64,000 nucleotides of DNA from Eledone cirrhosa (lineage: Eukaryota > Mollusca > Cephalopoda > Octopoda > Eledonidae), in assembly GCA_964016885.1 (NCBI GenBank), contig OZ024743.1, positions 168,282,833-168,346,832 of the forward strand, given 5' to 3'. Below are positions 40,805-52,589 of the stretch, piece after piece (within the stretch, counting starts at the first letter, position 1; every line of letters begins with the position of its first letter). The translations under genes were made by a program, and so were the position numbers. The notes beneath the pieces were generated by a model, which was given only the letters and a program-made list of their open reading frames with translations, did not search any database and was not told where the DNA came from.

Positions 40805-43540
40805 TACAAGTCACCAATCCTCAGACACTGATAGAGTTTTATTCCCCTGCGCACATCTCCGACAGATATAGGCTGAAATAATGGTGATGTTATAAATAAA
40901 CAGGACGCGCTGGAAAAGCAACTCCAACTCGCAGGGAGCGCACCTGCGGCTGGCCAGCTCAGCGCCTATGGTGGTGATTAGGGAGGTAGCCCTGGGGCCG
41001 AGGACACCGGAAGTCTCCACTGCCAAGGATACAAATGCAAACCTGTCGCACAGCGACCGGTATTTGAGGAGCTTGGCCTCCTTAGCCCGACGTGCAGCAG
41101 AACCTGGATTAGTGGCAGACTGCACCAGGTTGCGGCTGCAGAAAGTGTCGGTGCAAGTAGCATCCCAGACGAGGGGTTTGCCACCGCGGAACGGGAAGAT
41201 GGTCATGCCACCTGGCCATTTGCCGTCCCACGGGCTCGAGCTGGGAAGGGAAGCCCGCAGCGTCTAAGCCATGCTTTATGACCTCGTTGAAGGCGTGGAA
41301 GGCGGCCGGCACTGTAGCGACAGGAAAGCGGATGGAGGACGAAAGAGTCCACGGTGGATCCACAGCGACATTGGTGTGGCTCGCAGATCCGGAGGCCGAA
41401 CCTCAAGGAAACGCCGATGCGCAGGCTATTGTTGTCTAGCTGCGTGCCAGTGGAGAAGGGGTGCAGTGCAGGGCATGGAGCCAGGCACCACTGTGGGGTT
41501 TGGAGGCCGCACGAAAGCAGGCAAGGAGGTGCTGGTCGAGCTGGCGCGTGAGCCTGTCTGAGGCCAGGCTGCACTGGATGGCATCCCAAGTGCTTTTGGG
41601 GGACTTGACTTCAACAGGGGAAGAAAGAGGAGGGACGTCTACTGGCTAAGTCACATCCGGTCCCACATCTCACAGGCAGCCTCACGTTCTCTGAACACAG
41701 AGGGTTCTATTCTGTTTTGAAGAACCCTGCTGACGAGGACGCGGCACGAGGTTACCGACGAAAGATACGCCGGCAAAGCCAGAGAGATCGGGGTCTGGAG
41801 GCCAAGGCCGTCATACCTGACAGGTAAAGTGGCTTGTTGCCATCCAATGTCATCAAACTTGACGTTGCATATCTCCTCAGCTGCTGCTCGGATACAAGTA
41901 TCGAGGTCAGCGAGGAGAGATGTGTGGCTGTAGCACCGAGCTCTGCGGAGGGTGTAGAGGAGCTTCGGCATGGCGAAGCAGTTCCTCAACAGAAAGAATC
42001 CAGGCCCAGTCGGCTCATGAGAGTCTGGAGTTGTTGAAGTCTGGACCTGATGGTGGAGCAGATGGCCGGCGGGTGGATCGGTGACCCGGGGATGAGGCTA
42101 TCCTCTTTGAGGGTCACCTTTACCTGGTGGAGAATGGACCGCACGTCCGAGATGGAGGCTGCAAAGCTCTCAGCATCGTGGCTGACATTCACCACCACCG
42201 ACTTTGCCGAGTTGACCTGGAGGCCGATTCCCGCCAGAGCAGAAACCACCGATTGTATGTCATGGCAGAGAGTCTGTACGGGCCCGCCCAACTTAGCATC
42301 ATCCAGATACCAAACGTTGAGAGGGGACGTGATACTCTGGGCGATGTGGTCTATACCAAGGTCAAACAGGAGGAGTCCCAAAGGGTCGCCCTGTTGGACC
42401 CCAGTAGCCGAAGGTATGACCGTATTAGCAGCGGCATACATCGAGCAGATGGTCCCGGCGCAAGCAGTTGAAGGCATTCCTCATGTCAAGCTTGACAATG
42501 AGGTGCCTGGAGTGAACTCCTCACCCAGTTCGGGTGTTATGGACCTGCAGACCACCTTGGCAGCCAGCCTCCGAAAGACATTGACTACAGCGATGGGGCG
42601 TATGCCACCCTCTTTCTTCCTGAGAGCGGTGAAGCTAGCCGAAAAAAAGAGGCCTCGGGTGTGAGGGTCCAGGGTGCCATTGATGAGCCTATTGATGAGC
42701 GCCACAATTGCACTCAAAAGGCGGCGCCCGGCCTCAGCGTAGAGGGGGGTTAGCAACTCCTTGTGGTGGCCTGGTCGGAGACCACCAGCACCTCCGTTGC
42801 CGCTAGCTGGGAAGGACTTGATGGCAGACATGATGTCTGCGTCGGAAGCCACAAGGAGCAAGTTGGGGTCGGATGGGGGTATGGGTCTGAGATCAGCGGA
42901 TGGTTCAGGGTGTTGAAGTCGCAGGGCAGCCAGGACCTCCTTGCTGGGTTGGAGGACAGTGTCCTCTGAGGCAACCACTCTGACTGCAGGCGAGACATCA
43001 CTCATGATTAGTTAACCATTTACGCGGTCACGCAAACGCTTGGCGCTGGCCTCAGGAGTGGAGGATTGGGGGTACCCGAGGGTGCGGTGTGCGGCGTCCC
43101 GGGGCACGCTTGGAATGGTCGTTTGCCCAAAGTACGAAACATTGGCCGTCCCGGTCAGCGCCAGAGCTGGGGAGGCCGAGGGAGAGTGGGGCAAAATAAA
43201 AGAGTCGCTCCCAGTCGCTGGCTCGATTGGAGTCTAGGGCGCTCTCAGTTGAGGAAATGAGGGCATCGGCTACCGGCACCCGGGCCGCCTGAGCCGAGCA
43301 ATGTTGACCAGCGACGCTTGGGCGTCAGGCAAGCTCGCTGTCTCATCTGGTGGTGTGTGTGCCCTGTGAGGGCACTGGAAGCTCGACGTGTCAAGCCAAC
43401 ACAGGTGAGGTGGTTGAAGCAGCCGCACCCCAAACAGTTCCGGCCCCTCTTCCGTCTGTTAGTGGTGATGCAAGTACTGCAGGTGTCGGCTTGGGGGGAT
43501 GGGGGATGGAGCACCGAGCTGCATCAGGGGTGAGTGGCTG
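40805..43540 (-). mobile_element. LINE with PHD-like finger, YLDD RT, CCHC and restriction-like nuclease
   Basis: Minus strand, 5' to 3'. A cysteine cluster CSTCITTNRRKRGRNCLGCG ...H..C (43,480-43,400) fits the first half of a PHD finger. WERLFYFAPL lies near 43,210. The RT starts with GNGGAGGLRPGHHKELL (42,800), EGGIRPIAVVNVFRRLAAKV and ITPELG. After a frameshift come GVQQGDPLGLLLFDLGI (42,380) and LNVWYLDDAKLGGPV (42,310). A CCHC-type cluster follows, RCGSTVDSFVLHPLSC (41,370). A nuclease remnant reads GKWPGGMTIFPFRGGKPLVW D.TCTDT (41,210-41,150), then LLKYRSLCDRFAFVSLAVET. The expected PD of this PD-(D/E)XK site is PG, so it is catalytically dead. At least four frameshifts are present. The element is much more GC-rich than its surroundings. 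Confidence 0.85.
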
Positions 43541-43544
43541 GCGT

Positions 43545-44200
43545 GTGTGGGTAGAAGGGAAAGTGTTGGTAAGAGGGCCTCATAGCTCACCTACATCAAA
43601 TATAGAGGCGTCAGAGGGCAAGAGAGAAAAGTAAGGGCGCATGGAGGTGGACACACAAGAAGGTAGAATGTTAGCAAATGAATGAATGTACAAAACAAAA
43701 AAAAACAAAAAAACAAACGCCAAAGGTGGGGGGAAGAGAGAAAACGGGGTTGTTCCCAGCGGAAAGACCCAGAGTTCAGCACGCACACATGCGAGCTTGT
43801 TAGCAGTTTCTCATAGTATCTTGTGGCTGGGGATGAGTCATTCAATTCTGAAAACATATGCTGTTGTTCTTTTCACTGATGCTGGTGTTGGCTTCCTTTT
43901 GTTAATGGTAGTGGTAGTGATTGCTGGTGAGATGTTGATGTATACACATATGTGTTGTTGTTGTTAATGTCACAGTTGTTGTCGTTGCCTTCCTCTTGTT
44001 AATGGTGGTGGAGATGAAACTGCTACCAGTTCGGGCTGCTGAGGCTCGAGTGCCTTCTTTTACCGAAGATGCGGGGTCGATGTTATTATCCTGTTGCCGT
44101 CGCCTTCTTGCCCGGAGATGGGCGTCAGTGGCTTTCGGCATCATCTGGCAGCACAACGGCAAATTCTCTATTTTTTTTTTTTTGGTCTTTTCTTTCTCTC
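43545..44200. other. Unrecognised sequence
   Basis: A-rich near 43,690, then GTT-type imperfect triplets (43,860-44,030). The GC-richer 44,030-44,160 has no recognisable product. Confidence 0.45.
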
Positions 44201-44202
44201 TG

Positions 44203-44500
44203 TCTAATCCGATTCAAATTATTTGGCAGTGAATTGGTGGTCGGTTTTGTTTTGTTTTGTTTTATGTTTCCATTTGTTTTTATTTATTTCTCTCGCTCTT
44301 CTCGTATATTTCGGTGCGTTAAATTTGTGAGGTTCCTAGCAGTTATTATTTGAGGTTATATTTCCATTCTAGGATGTATTCCACCATAACAGCACACACT
44401 GCTTTCCAGCATCATGGATTAAACTGTGAGTTAATGCCGCGAATGTTTGACTATTGGGTAATCAGATAATCCAAGCGTACAATCATCAATGTAGATATGG
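44203..44500 (+). repeat. Local direct duplication, copy 1 (no SINE)
   Basis: TCTAATCCGATTCAAAT ... TTATTTGGCAGTGAATTG ... TCCATTCTAGGATGTATTCC ... TAATGCCGCGAATGTTT recurs at 44,791-45,261. Confidence 0.9.
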
Positions 44501-44504
44501 ATAG

Positions 44505-44790
44505 AGTCTAGTGGATTTTAGAATGTGTTAGAAGTGAGGAAGCAGAGTGGTAAATGTTTAAGATAAAAATTCATTAACTCAAGACGGTTGGTATCTGTAC
44601 GGCTCTCATTCAATGGGATGAAAAAGCCTGTAAATGGGTATGCTTGCTCCAAGGAATGGCATAATATTAGCATACCACATACATACGTGCATATGCGTGT
44701 TGGTATGTCAAATAGACACATATATATGTGTATATCCGTGTGGGAAACAACACGTGTTGGTTTGTTTTTAATTTTTATTTCTTCTCTCTT
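44505..44790. other. Unrecognised spacer between duplicates
   Basis: No recognised motif. Confidence 0.4.
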
Positions 44791-45261
44791 TCTAATGCGA
44801 TTCAAAAAAGTTATTTGGCAGTGAATTGATGGTCGTTTTTTTTTTTTTGTCCCCTTTCCTTTTTATTTTGTTTCTTTCTCTCGCCCTTCGCGTATATTTT
44901 GGTGCGTTATATTTGTGAGGTTCCTATCAATGGTTAATAACATTTAACCTCGGCGGGATTTGAACTCAGTTACGGCCCTTTATGGTCTGAGTTCAAATCC
45001 CGCCGAGGTTAACTTTGCCTTTCATCATTACGGGGTCGATGAAATAAAGTATCATTAATGCACTGGGATAATTGCTGGCCTTGTGCCAAAAGTAGAAATA
45101 ATTATTTTTTGTTATCTTTCCATTCTAGGATGTATTCCATCATAGCAGCACATTCTGATTCCAGGAATCTTGTATTAGACAGTGAATTAATGCCGCGAAT
45201 GTTTGGAACGTAGAAGTATTTGAGTAATGGGTAATCCAAGTGTAAGATCATCAATGTATGG
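44791..45261 (+). repeat. Local direct duplication, copy 2 (interrupted by a SINE)
   Basis: Same block as 44,203-44,500 with about 160 bp of SINE sequence inserted after GGTTCCTATCAATGG. Confidence 0.9.
44945..45106 (+). mobile_element. SINE family 1, head replaced by an inverted copy of box B region
   Basis: 44,945-44,969 is an antisense SINE piece (AACCTCGGCGGGATTTGAAC) and 44,970-45,106 a sense SINE from AGTTACGGCCCTTTATGG to the 3' end. Together they form a 25 bp hairpin around box B. The normal head is missing. Confidence 0.88.
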
Positions 45262-45480
45262 TAAACAAATCTTAAATAGAGCTTGGAGCAGATATTACGT
45301 TAAGAGAATATTCAGACAGAGTGGATGTGGAAAAGTTGAACATGTTTGGTGTTGAATTTGTAGGTCGAGAAATTTTTTTTCAATCACAGGACAGTGCACA
45401 CACATACATATATGTATATATACAGGTACATATATTAATGAACTTGTATTTCACGTTAAACACAGAGGGACATCAGTAAA

Positions 45481-45663
45481 TAATAATTGTTTCTACTTTT
45501 GGCAAAAGGCCAGCAATTATCCCAGTGTATTACTGGTACATTATTTAACCGACCCCGTAAGTATGAAAGGCAAAGTTAACCTCGGCGGGATTTGAACTAA
45601 GAATGGCAAGGACCGTAACTCTATGCTTGGCGTCCGACCCTCTACCAATACTGCCAATCTACT
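45481..45663 (-). mobile_element. tRNA-derived SINE (family 1) with 16 bp target-site duplication
   Basis: Full-length, GAGTTACGGCCC-type. CATCAGTAAATAATAA is present at 45,471-45,486 and again at 45,665-45,680. Confidence 0.94.
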
Positions 45664-45680
45664 GCATCAGTAAATAATAA

Positions 45681-46195
45681 TAACGATATTTAGATATGAA
45701 AATATAGATGTACATATCTTTATCTTGGGGGTTATTTATTTTCCCTGTGTGTGTAGCAACACGCGGTTGTGTGTGTTGCTGCTGAGTCTAGCAGAGCACA
45801 AGAAAACACATTTATCCTTCAAGACTTTGATATATTATAAAGCCGCTCTAAATTCTTGATTTAGCATATTTGAAAATCATTTTCAGAGTCTTTCATTAGA
45901 AATATGGTATGTCATTTGAAGTTCTGCTTCTTCTCTACACTTCAAAGATTTCCATTTATCTTTCAAATAGACATAAACTTATACACAGTAAATTTATTTA
46001 TTTACTTATTTTATGGTCAGTGGGATTAACGTCATACACTCAGCAGATTATTATCAGAACAACAAATCATGGAATCACGTAAGAATTACTGTCAATGCCA
46101 CAGTTACTGCCACTGATGGTCAGATGGAATAGCTTGCCCTTCAAAGTAAAATTAAGAACGTTATAAAGCCTCCTTGATCTGATACTTGATTTGAA
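45681..46195. other. Unrecognised AT-rich sequence
   Basis: No gene or element recognised. Confidence 0.5.
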
Positions 46196-46199
46196 AGAG

Positions 46200-46335
46200 A
46201 GACAAATTGGTAAAGTCATGAGTGGATCAAATAGAATGCTTTACAGTATTTGTTCCAACTCACAGTGCTTTGAGTTCGTATCTCGCCAGGGTCATCTTTG
46301 CCTTTCAAGATCTGCACCCTGTGATTATATAGTTT
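46200..46335 (+). mobile_element. Ancient SINE family 1 relic
   Basis: TTGGTAAAGTCATGAGTGGA, TTTGAGTTCGTATCTCGCCA and GGTCATCTTTGCCTTTCAAG follow the plus-strand SINE order with heavy divergence. Confidence 0.5.
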
Positions 46336-46980
46336 GTCTCGAAACGGAAATGTCTCCCCTAGCACTGCTAGGCTAGGGATTTCTGTAAACTATCCATAGT
46401 CTCCGGATCTAGGGCTATTCTCACAACCAGCACGTCTGTGCAGTACCTTTCCGAATCTCCTCTTCAAAGTTACTCACTAAAACACTGTTCTATTCCTCCT
46501 TATCGCTGCTTCGTTGTTAAATCCTACCGATTCTACACTAGTCAATCCTTTAGAGCATCCCAACACCGGTTGTTGAAATTATGTCCTGTCGACTGCCGGT
46601 TAACTAATTCACTAATTCGTTGATACCTATTTTTCACACCAATAAAACAACATGTTCAGTTTCCAGTAATCATCTGCCTATCAATGCTACCTATGTAGGT
46701 CGTTGTGAATTTCAAATTTGTTGTCCATATAGCCAACGTGTTGAAAATGTGAACTTTATAAACTATCACTCTTCGTTCTGTATCTAACAAATGCGCTATC
46801 TAGATTTAATATTAATTGGAGCTAATAGTTAGATCCATTCTACTGTGCAAGTTACAGACGTTGTTCAACATCACTCCACAAGTCAGCAATACCTGGACAC
46901 TGAAGGAGTGCACACAGAATGGTTTCACATCACGGACAGCCTCGACTGAACATGGGCTTTATCCGAAACCAATAAAACCC
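46335..46980 (-). mobile_element. Possible ancient Tx1-like LINE relics
   Basis: 46,336-46,400 (CTAGCACTGCTAGGCTAGGG) resembles 21,495-21,530 of Tx1-like copy 2, and 46,858-46,950 (TTCAACATCACTCCACAAGT, AATGGTTTCACATCACG) resembles 21,335-21,415. The two blocks are in the opposite order to the intact copy, so they would be separate insertions or a rearranged one. Weak evidence. Confidence 0.35.
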
Positions 46981-47146
46981 CCAACCCCATTGCCTATTGT
47001 CTGTAATTTCTCCAGGACAGTTTATTTAGTTGAAACACTTAGCTGCTGGCACTCAGAATCTTCTCGGGAAAGTTGCCACTCTTGCCCACCTGTAATCTTT
47101 AATAAATGATAAGGTTAGTTAATTAACTTTGCCTGACTAGTAGAGA

Positions 47147-47367
47147 TAATAATGGTTTCTTGTATAGGCAAAAGGCCAACATATTTTGGGGAAGGGGGAA
47201 GTCAATTAAATCGACCCAGTGCATTACTGGTACTTTATTTTATCGACCCCGTAAGGATGAAAGGCAAAGCTAACCTCGGTGCGATTTGAACTCAGAACGT
47301 AAAGAACTGAAACTATATGCCTCAAAATCTTTTGTCTGACGCGCTACCGATTACTGCCAGTCCACCA
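47147..47367 (-). mobile_element. tRNA-derived SINE (family 1, long 3' variant)
   Basis: Full-length. Contains the extra block ATTTTGGGGAAGGGGGAAGT C AATTAAATCGACCC near the 3' end. The head reads CCTCAAAATC...GTCTGACGCGCTACCGAT, diverged. Confidence 0.9.
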
Positions 47368-47526
47368 TAGTTATAAAAATAATAATGATGATGATGGTGA
47401 CAATAACAAAAGAGGTCTTTCTATCTAGGTGACCTCAATTAGGCTAGACATGCCGCTGTAGGTGGAGTAAAAAGGCTGGCAGTTAAGTTTACTTTTATTG
47501 TTGCTATTGTTGATTATGTTTTTTAA

Positions 47527-47529
<3 letters not shown>

Positions 47530-47608
<79 letters not shown>

Positions 47609-47640
47609 CACACACACACACATATATATATATATACATA
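47530..47640. repeat. (TA)n, (GT)n, (AC)n compound microsatellite
   Basis: (TA)n at 47,531-47,575, (GT)n at 47,576-47,605, then AC and TA. Confidence 0.95.
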
Positions 47641-48101
47641 CATATGTATATATGCGCATGTATTTTGTTTTGTTTTACATTTATTCCGTTGTTTACCTAT
47701 ATTTTGTATTATTTGCCGTGGTTGTCGTTTCTTCGTTCTTAAGGAAAAACAGAAGTAAAAACTAATACCAAACAAACAAACATATACATTAAGGTGACTA
47801 GGATAAATACTGAACACTTAAGTCTCAGTGATAGACTAACCCGTCCCATCACCACAACCACCTTATCCCCAACCATTAACAGCTCTAGCTATATACGGGC
47901 AATATCTGGATCCACCTTTTGTGATATTCCGATAAAGAGATATTAGTGATGGAAAGGGCCTTTCTATGCCCGCTTTTATTTAGGGAATTTTGCCAAAATT
48001 GTTTCTAATTATTATTCTTGTTACTGATGTTGTTGTTGATGGTGGTGCTGTTGGTGTGGGGTTTTAAATGTGTTTACACACACACACACACACATACACA
48101 A

Positions 48102-48139
<38 letters not shown>

Positions 48140-48250
48140 ACAGAATTAGTATATCTACCAACATATTTATACAGATGTATACTTACGCTAGCAAAGATAT
48201 AGGTTTTGTCTTAGTTCAAAACAAAGAGATGTAGAAAAATTATATAAAAG
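47641..48250. other. Unrecognised, with short simple repeats
   Basis: AC (48,076-48,096) and TA/GT (48,104-48,140) runs. No gene. Confidence 0.5.
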
Positions 48251-48429
<179 letters not shown>

Positions 48430-48430
<1 letters not shown>

Positions 48431-48815
48431 ATATACACAGGTGTTCTCACAGTTTCACACAAATATTCACGCACTCACACAGTCACTCAGACTGTTTATA
48501 AGCGTCACGTGGCGGATGCCATCAAGGTGAAACAGTCTATGTAAACGGAAGATATTGTTCGAGTGTGAAACCCAAAACAAACGGGCATTTCTTTATGGTA
48601 TTCTTTGCGACTGGTACCCGCAGACCTCCATCGCTGACCTCTACATTAGCTCTCTTATCAATCCTGTTTCACTAAATATCCACACCCCATTCATTACAGT
48701 TATTTTTATACACCTACGATACCGAGGTACGCTGGGTACATTTTTCAATGGGACTATTTATACATTTAATTTTCTCTCTGAATTGGTGGGTATTTCTGTA
48801 GGAGTGTCGTCTCTG
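48430..48815. other. Unrecognised sequence
   Basis: An open plus frame from 48,555 has no recognised motif and runs into the following simple repeat. Not called a gene. Confidence 0.45.
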
Positions 48816-49025
48816 TTTATGTATGTGTGTATGTATGTATGTATGTACGTATACATGTATATATGTGTTTATATATATATTTATATATATATATATACAC
48901 ATCTATCTATCTATCAGTCTATATCTCTCTCTCTATATATATATATGTGTGTGTGTGTGTATGTGTATATATATATATATGTGTGTGTGTGTATGTATGT
49001 ATGTATGTATGTATATATATATATG
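48816..49025. repeat. Degenerate TATG/TA/GT/TCTA simple repeats
   Basis: Blocks of ATGT, TA, CTAT and GT units. Confidence 0.93.
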
Positions 49026-49790
49026 CAAAATAATTAATGAAAGAGTTACAAGCCGTTAAAACATATCTTTTATAAAGCTCTTACACGTGTAAGGGATGTA
49101 ATTACCGGTGCAAATAAAAAGTTTACTATGTAAGTTATGACCAGTTATGACCAGTACCAGCTATGGAAAATTTTTATTTTATTTAAAAGGAATTAACATA
49201 TGCAGGGTTGGTCAACTCAGTATAAATGAAGCCGTGTTAAGGTGTGAATATGAAAGACTATTGGGAAAGTTGTTAAAGATTACCAACAGGTATACCTAAT
49301 TCATGGGGTCATGTTGAGTGCGAATTAGAAGGCCAAGAAAAATAAAGTCAATTTGGATCAAAGTTGTATGTTGATATGATCAATTGTCTAAGAAGCTATT
49401 CAAGTTTAAGCAAAGTTCGTAAGATTACTTAAAGTCAGTCTAGCCGACAGGAAGAATATAGCGGGGCAGGCCCGACTTGATATATGCTGTGCAACATCCC
49501 AGTGAGAAGACACTGGGTGAATGAGAGTGTTATTCCACATTGTGTAATGGTAAACCTGCCGCTGGTAAGTGAGGCCAGGGTGTGGGGTTGAGAGCATCAG
49601 GTGTTATAGTGGTTATTCAGTTGTTGGGGTCCATCTGTAGAAAGATTGTTGTAGTCGATGGCCGCAATTGATGACAGTTTCGGTCCGAATATTTATGAGT
49701 TCCTGGGGTGCTTGCGATATAGGAAACAGTTTCATTAGGCAGAGTTGGCAGCTTTTTTTGAAATTATATGGTGTTCACAATTTCCCAATG
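49026..49790. other. Unrecognised, possibly 3' part of the adjacent Penelope-like element
   Basis: No motif is readable. The position next to the minus-strand GIY-YIG domain would fit a 3' untranslated part. Confidence 0.35.
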
Positions 49791-51640
49791 AGTGGTGTAG
49801 CTAATGTTAGAGTCTGTTAATTGGGGTAATATAATTAGCGAGGGAAGTAGAGCATCTAAGCTTCCTATTCATAAAAGAGTGGAGATGCGCTCGAAATCTA
49901 GTCTTGAACGCCCCAGAAGTAGCTCCTATGTAAGACTTAACACTATTAAAACTAAAACTAGTCACCGTGCATCTATAAATAACGTTTCTAGTCAAGCAGT
50001 AGCCTCGGAGTGGACAGTTGACAGGGTTACGACAGTTGCAATGTTTTTCGTTTTCACCTCTAAGGCGGTGACGGCTGGTGTTAATCCTGTTACTATTATT
50101 AACTCCATCACCATAGCTGGCATTATTATGGTTGGCGTTATTACGGCTACAAACACGCGAAGTGGTGCTATGTCCACTTCTCGTGTTATAGCGTCTTCTA
50201 CAGCGGTTGTAATAGCCGCTATGGTTTCTAACCCTGTCGTCGGTCACACTACTGGTGCTGCAGTCAATTTCTAAGCGTTATTGTGTATGCTACTGCTAAT
50301 ACTAAGATACCTGTCCTGGTTACTAATATCGTTATCGTACGGGGCGACAGAATTGTTAAGGTTGACCGAGTTGTCATATTCCCTAACATTCTCATTACAG
50401 GCATGTTGCACTCTAGTGAGCTTACTGTGGTTGCTTATTGGTATGAGGTCAGCTAGATTAGGTTTAGTAGAATAACAAATTTTGACGTTATTCTTATTAG
50501 GAAGTTCCTCTCTAAGGCGTGGAAAAAGATTCTGGGTAAATTGGAGACCACACTCCGAGAGTAGGAGGGATGGAACCGTAGGACATTACGGCGGCGTTTA
50601 CGCGTTGTTCTGGCAATAGGGCTCTGTTAGCATTATGCCTATGTATACAGCCACCCCCAGCGCGGTGGTTCTGCGTTACCCTATGTCGGTTAGAGGGTGT
50701 TGGTAATAAACCATCACCTTTATTAAGCCTGTATGCGGGGAATAATTCGAGTAGGTTGCAGTTACTACTATTAGCCGGACTATGAGAGGTGTAGGTATGG
50801 TAATACACTCGTCCCGCCAGCTTAGTGGTTATGATGTAGGCCATAGTTAGTTCTTTTAAAGGGCGGTGGATTGGCAGTATCGGTAGAGGGTCGGGCGTCA
50901 TGCTTTGACGCATAGAGTTAAAATCCCGCCGAGGTCAACTTTGCCTTTCATCCTTACGGGGTCGATAAAACAAAGTACCAGTAATGTACTGGGTAATTGT
51001 AGTTGCTGGCCTTGTGCCAAAAGTAGAAACAATTATTAGTTCTAATACTTTTTTCGCTTTTAGGGCCACTGTGGCGGCGGTTATAGATATGGCTCGCTAT
51101 AACACTTGTCCTACAGGAGGGGGGCTTTATACATTCTGCATCGTGAAGGTATGAGATTTTGCTGTTACAACCTGAATCAACCAATGCATTGTTGTAATAT
51201 TCAGCAGTCTCGAGAGTTTATGTGAGATGCTATACACTATAGAGTTGAGCGTAGATTTAGGGTGGTTAGAAGCATAGTTGATGTAAGACAGGACCTCACC
51301 TGGCTTGTGGTATTGTCTGTATAAGCCAGTATCTAATTCTAACGTAACATCTGAGAATTTAACAATATTATGGTTGAGGTCAATAGTTACAGAGAGGCCG
51401 TATGATTTAAAGAAGTTGTGTATTATTAAGGTTTTCTATCCTTCGGAGGCTATAGTTATTTACAGTAAATAGGGCATCGTCCTTATATATACTTCCTTGT
51501 AGCACAGGGATCTCGTCTCTAAGTCTGGGCAGGAGGTAGATTCCGACCAAATCAGTCGCCTGTGGTGAGTCATATGACCACATCGTGATATCAAAGTTAT
51601 CAAGACGGTTGGTTCTGGTCCAGTAGGAACCCTCGAAATG
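49790..51640 (-). mobile_element. Penelope-like element: RT end, linker, GIY-YIG (interrupted by a SINE)
   Basis: Minus strand: an RT C-motif region with DNFDITMWSYDS, TDLVGIYLLPRL and GSIYKDDALFTV (51,600-51,420). After a gap and a SINE (50,861-51,037) comes KRRRNVLRFHPSYSRSVVSN (about 50,600) and NKNNVKICYSTKPNLADLIP (about 50,480). Then CNCRNPVNCPLRGYCLTRNV IY (50,050) with four cysteines, and the GIY-YIG core ending KSYIGATSGAFKTRFRAHLH SF. This is the standard Penelope order: RT, basic RRN..WF block, Cys cluster, GIY-YIG. The arginine (KTRF) and helix are retained. There are several frameshifts, and the 5' end is lost in (TA)n. Confidence 0.82.
50861..51037 (+). mobile_element. tRNA-derived SINE (family 1) inserted in a Penelope-like element
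   Basis: Starts GGGCGGTGGATTGGCAGTAT. The head has a deletion around the anticodon arm. TTAGTTCT at 50,847-50,854 and 51,036-51,043 may be the target-site duplication. Confidence 0.9.
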
Positions 51641-51663
51641 AATAGTGGTTCCCCGCGCTGCAA

Positions 51664-51680
51664 TATATATGTATATATAT

Positions 51681-51754
<74 letters not shown>
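51664..51754. repeat. (TA)n microsatellite
   Basis: About 90 bp of TA with two TAAA/TGTA interruptions. Confidence 0.97.
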
Positions 51755-51765
<11 letters not shown>

Positions 51766-51787
51766 TTTGTATATTTTAAATAAATTA

Positions 51788-51873
51788 AAATGGCGTAGAC
51801 ATTACAATACAATAGGAGGACACATAATAGTACCACTGATGATGTTGCAGATGTGCGACGAAAGAACTTTGGT

Positions 51874-51890
<17 letters not shown>
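51788..51890. repeat. Unclassified repeat block, copy 2
   Basis: Matches 3,158-3,256, likewise ending in (TA)n. Confidence 0.72.
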
Positions 51891-51911
<21 letters not shown>

Positions 51912-52067
51912 TTAGAAACACACAGATACATGCGGACACACACATATACATGAATGCATCCGCACCCAACCGTGAGTTAAGGGTGCCAACTTCACCGATG
52001 TTGCTCAATGAATGACTGGGACAGACCAATCCGGTTGAACTAGACTGAACCAGTATCAGAGTTAAAA

Positions 52068-52336
52068 ATACATTATGAAGAGAGAAGAAACATTTAGATA
52101 TAATTAGTAATAAAATGTATCATACCTAAACTGACGTCGTGTAGACGCGTTCTTGAGACTAGTAAAATGAGGTATCCTCTTGATAAGTCGGCAGACCTCG
52201 CAAGGACTCTATATCTTTATGATGTATTGTTTTTGTTTATGCCACGAAACTACGTAGTCGAGGAATCTAGGAGCAGTTTAGGTATGATACATTTTATTAC
52301 TAATTATATCTAAATGTTTCTTCTCTCTTCATAATG

Positions 52337-52339
<3 letters not shown>
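52068..52339. repeat. Inverted repeat (66 bp arms, 140 bp centre)
   Basis: Arms 52,068-52,133 and 52,274-52,339 look perfectly complementary by eye (ATACATTATGAAGAGAGAAG; CATACCTAAACTG at the inner edge). The right arm borders (TA)n. The centre is unique and non-coding. Confidence 0.94.
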
Positions 52340-52367
<28 letters not shown>

Positions 52368-52374
52368 TTATATC

Positions 52375-52550
52375 TGTAATTTTAACCGCTGGTCAATCAA
52401 TGATAAACATTGATTGGCAAATAAATTAACTATAAAAAATTTAACTATATAAAAGATACAGAAGCGAAAACCAACCAAGCAGTGAGTGTGTTCTGTTATT
52501 ATTTCTGGCAATATTATAACAATTTGACACTCCGTAGGTATAACAATATA
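52375..52550. repeat. Unclassified dispersed repeat, uninterrupted copy
   Basis: Shares AGAAGCGAAAACCAACCAA and GTGTTCTGTTATTATTTC with 3,268-3,660 and lacks the SINE present there. Confidence 0.78.
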
Positions 52551-52556
52551 TATTAC

Positions 52557-52587
<31 letters not shown>

Positions 52588-52589
52588 AC

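Noticed and set aside
42050..42664. Plus-strand 204-residue frame
   Set aside because: Antisense of the YLDD reverse transcriptase; the catalytic motifs are on the minus strand.
46816..47109. 97-residue plus frame
   Set aside because: Partly overlaps a likely antisense Tx1-like relic; no domain and no splice signals supporting a host exon.
49804..50274. Plus-strand 156-residue frame
   Set aside because: It lies opposite the Penelope GIY-YIG domain, whose Cys cluster and YIG motif are on the minus strand.
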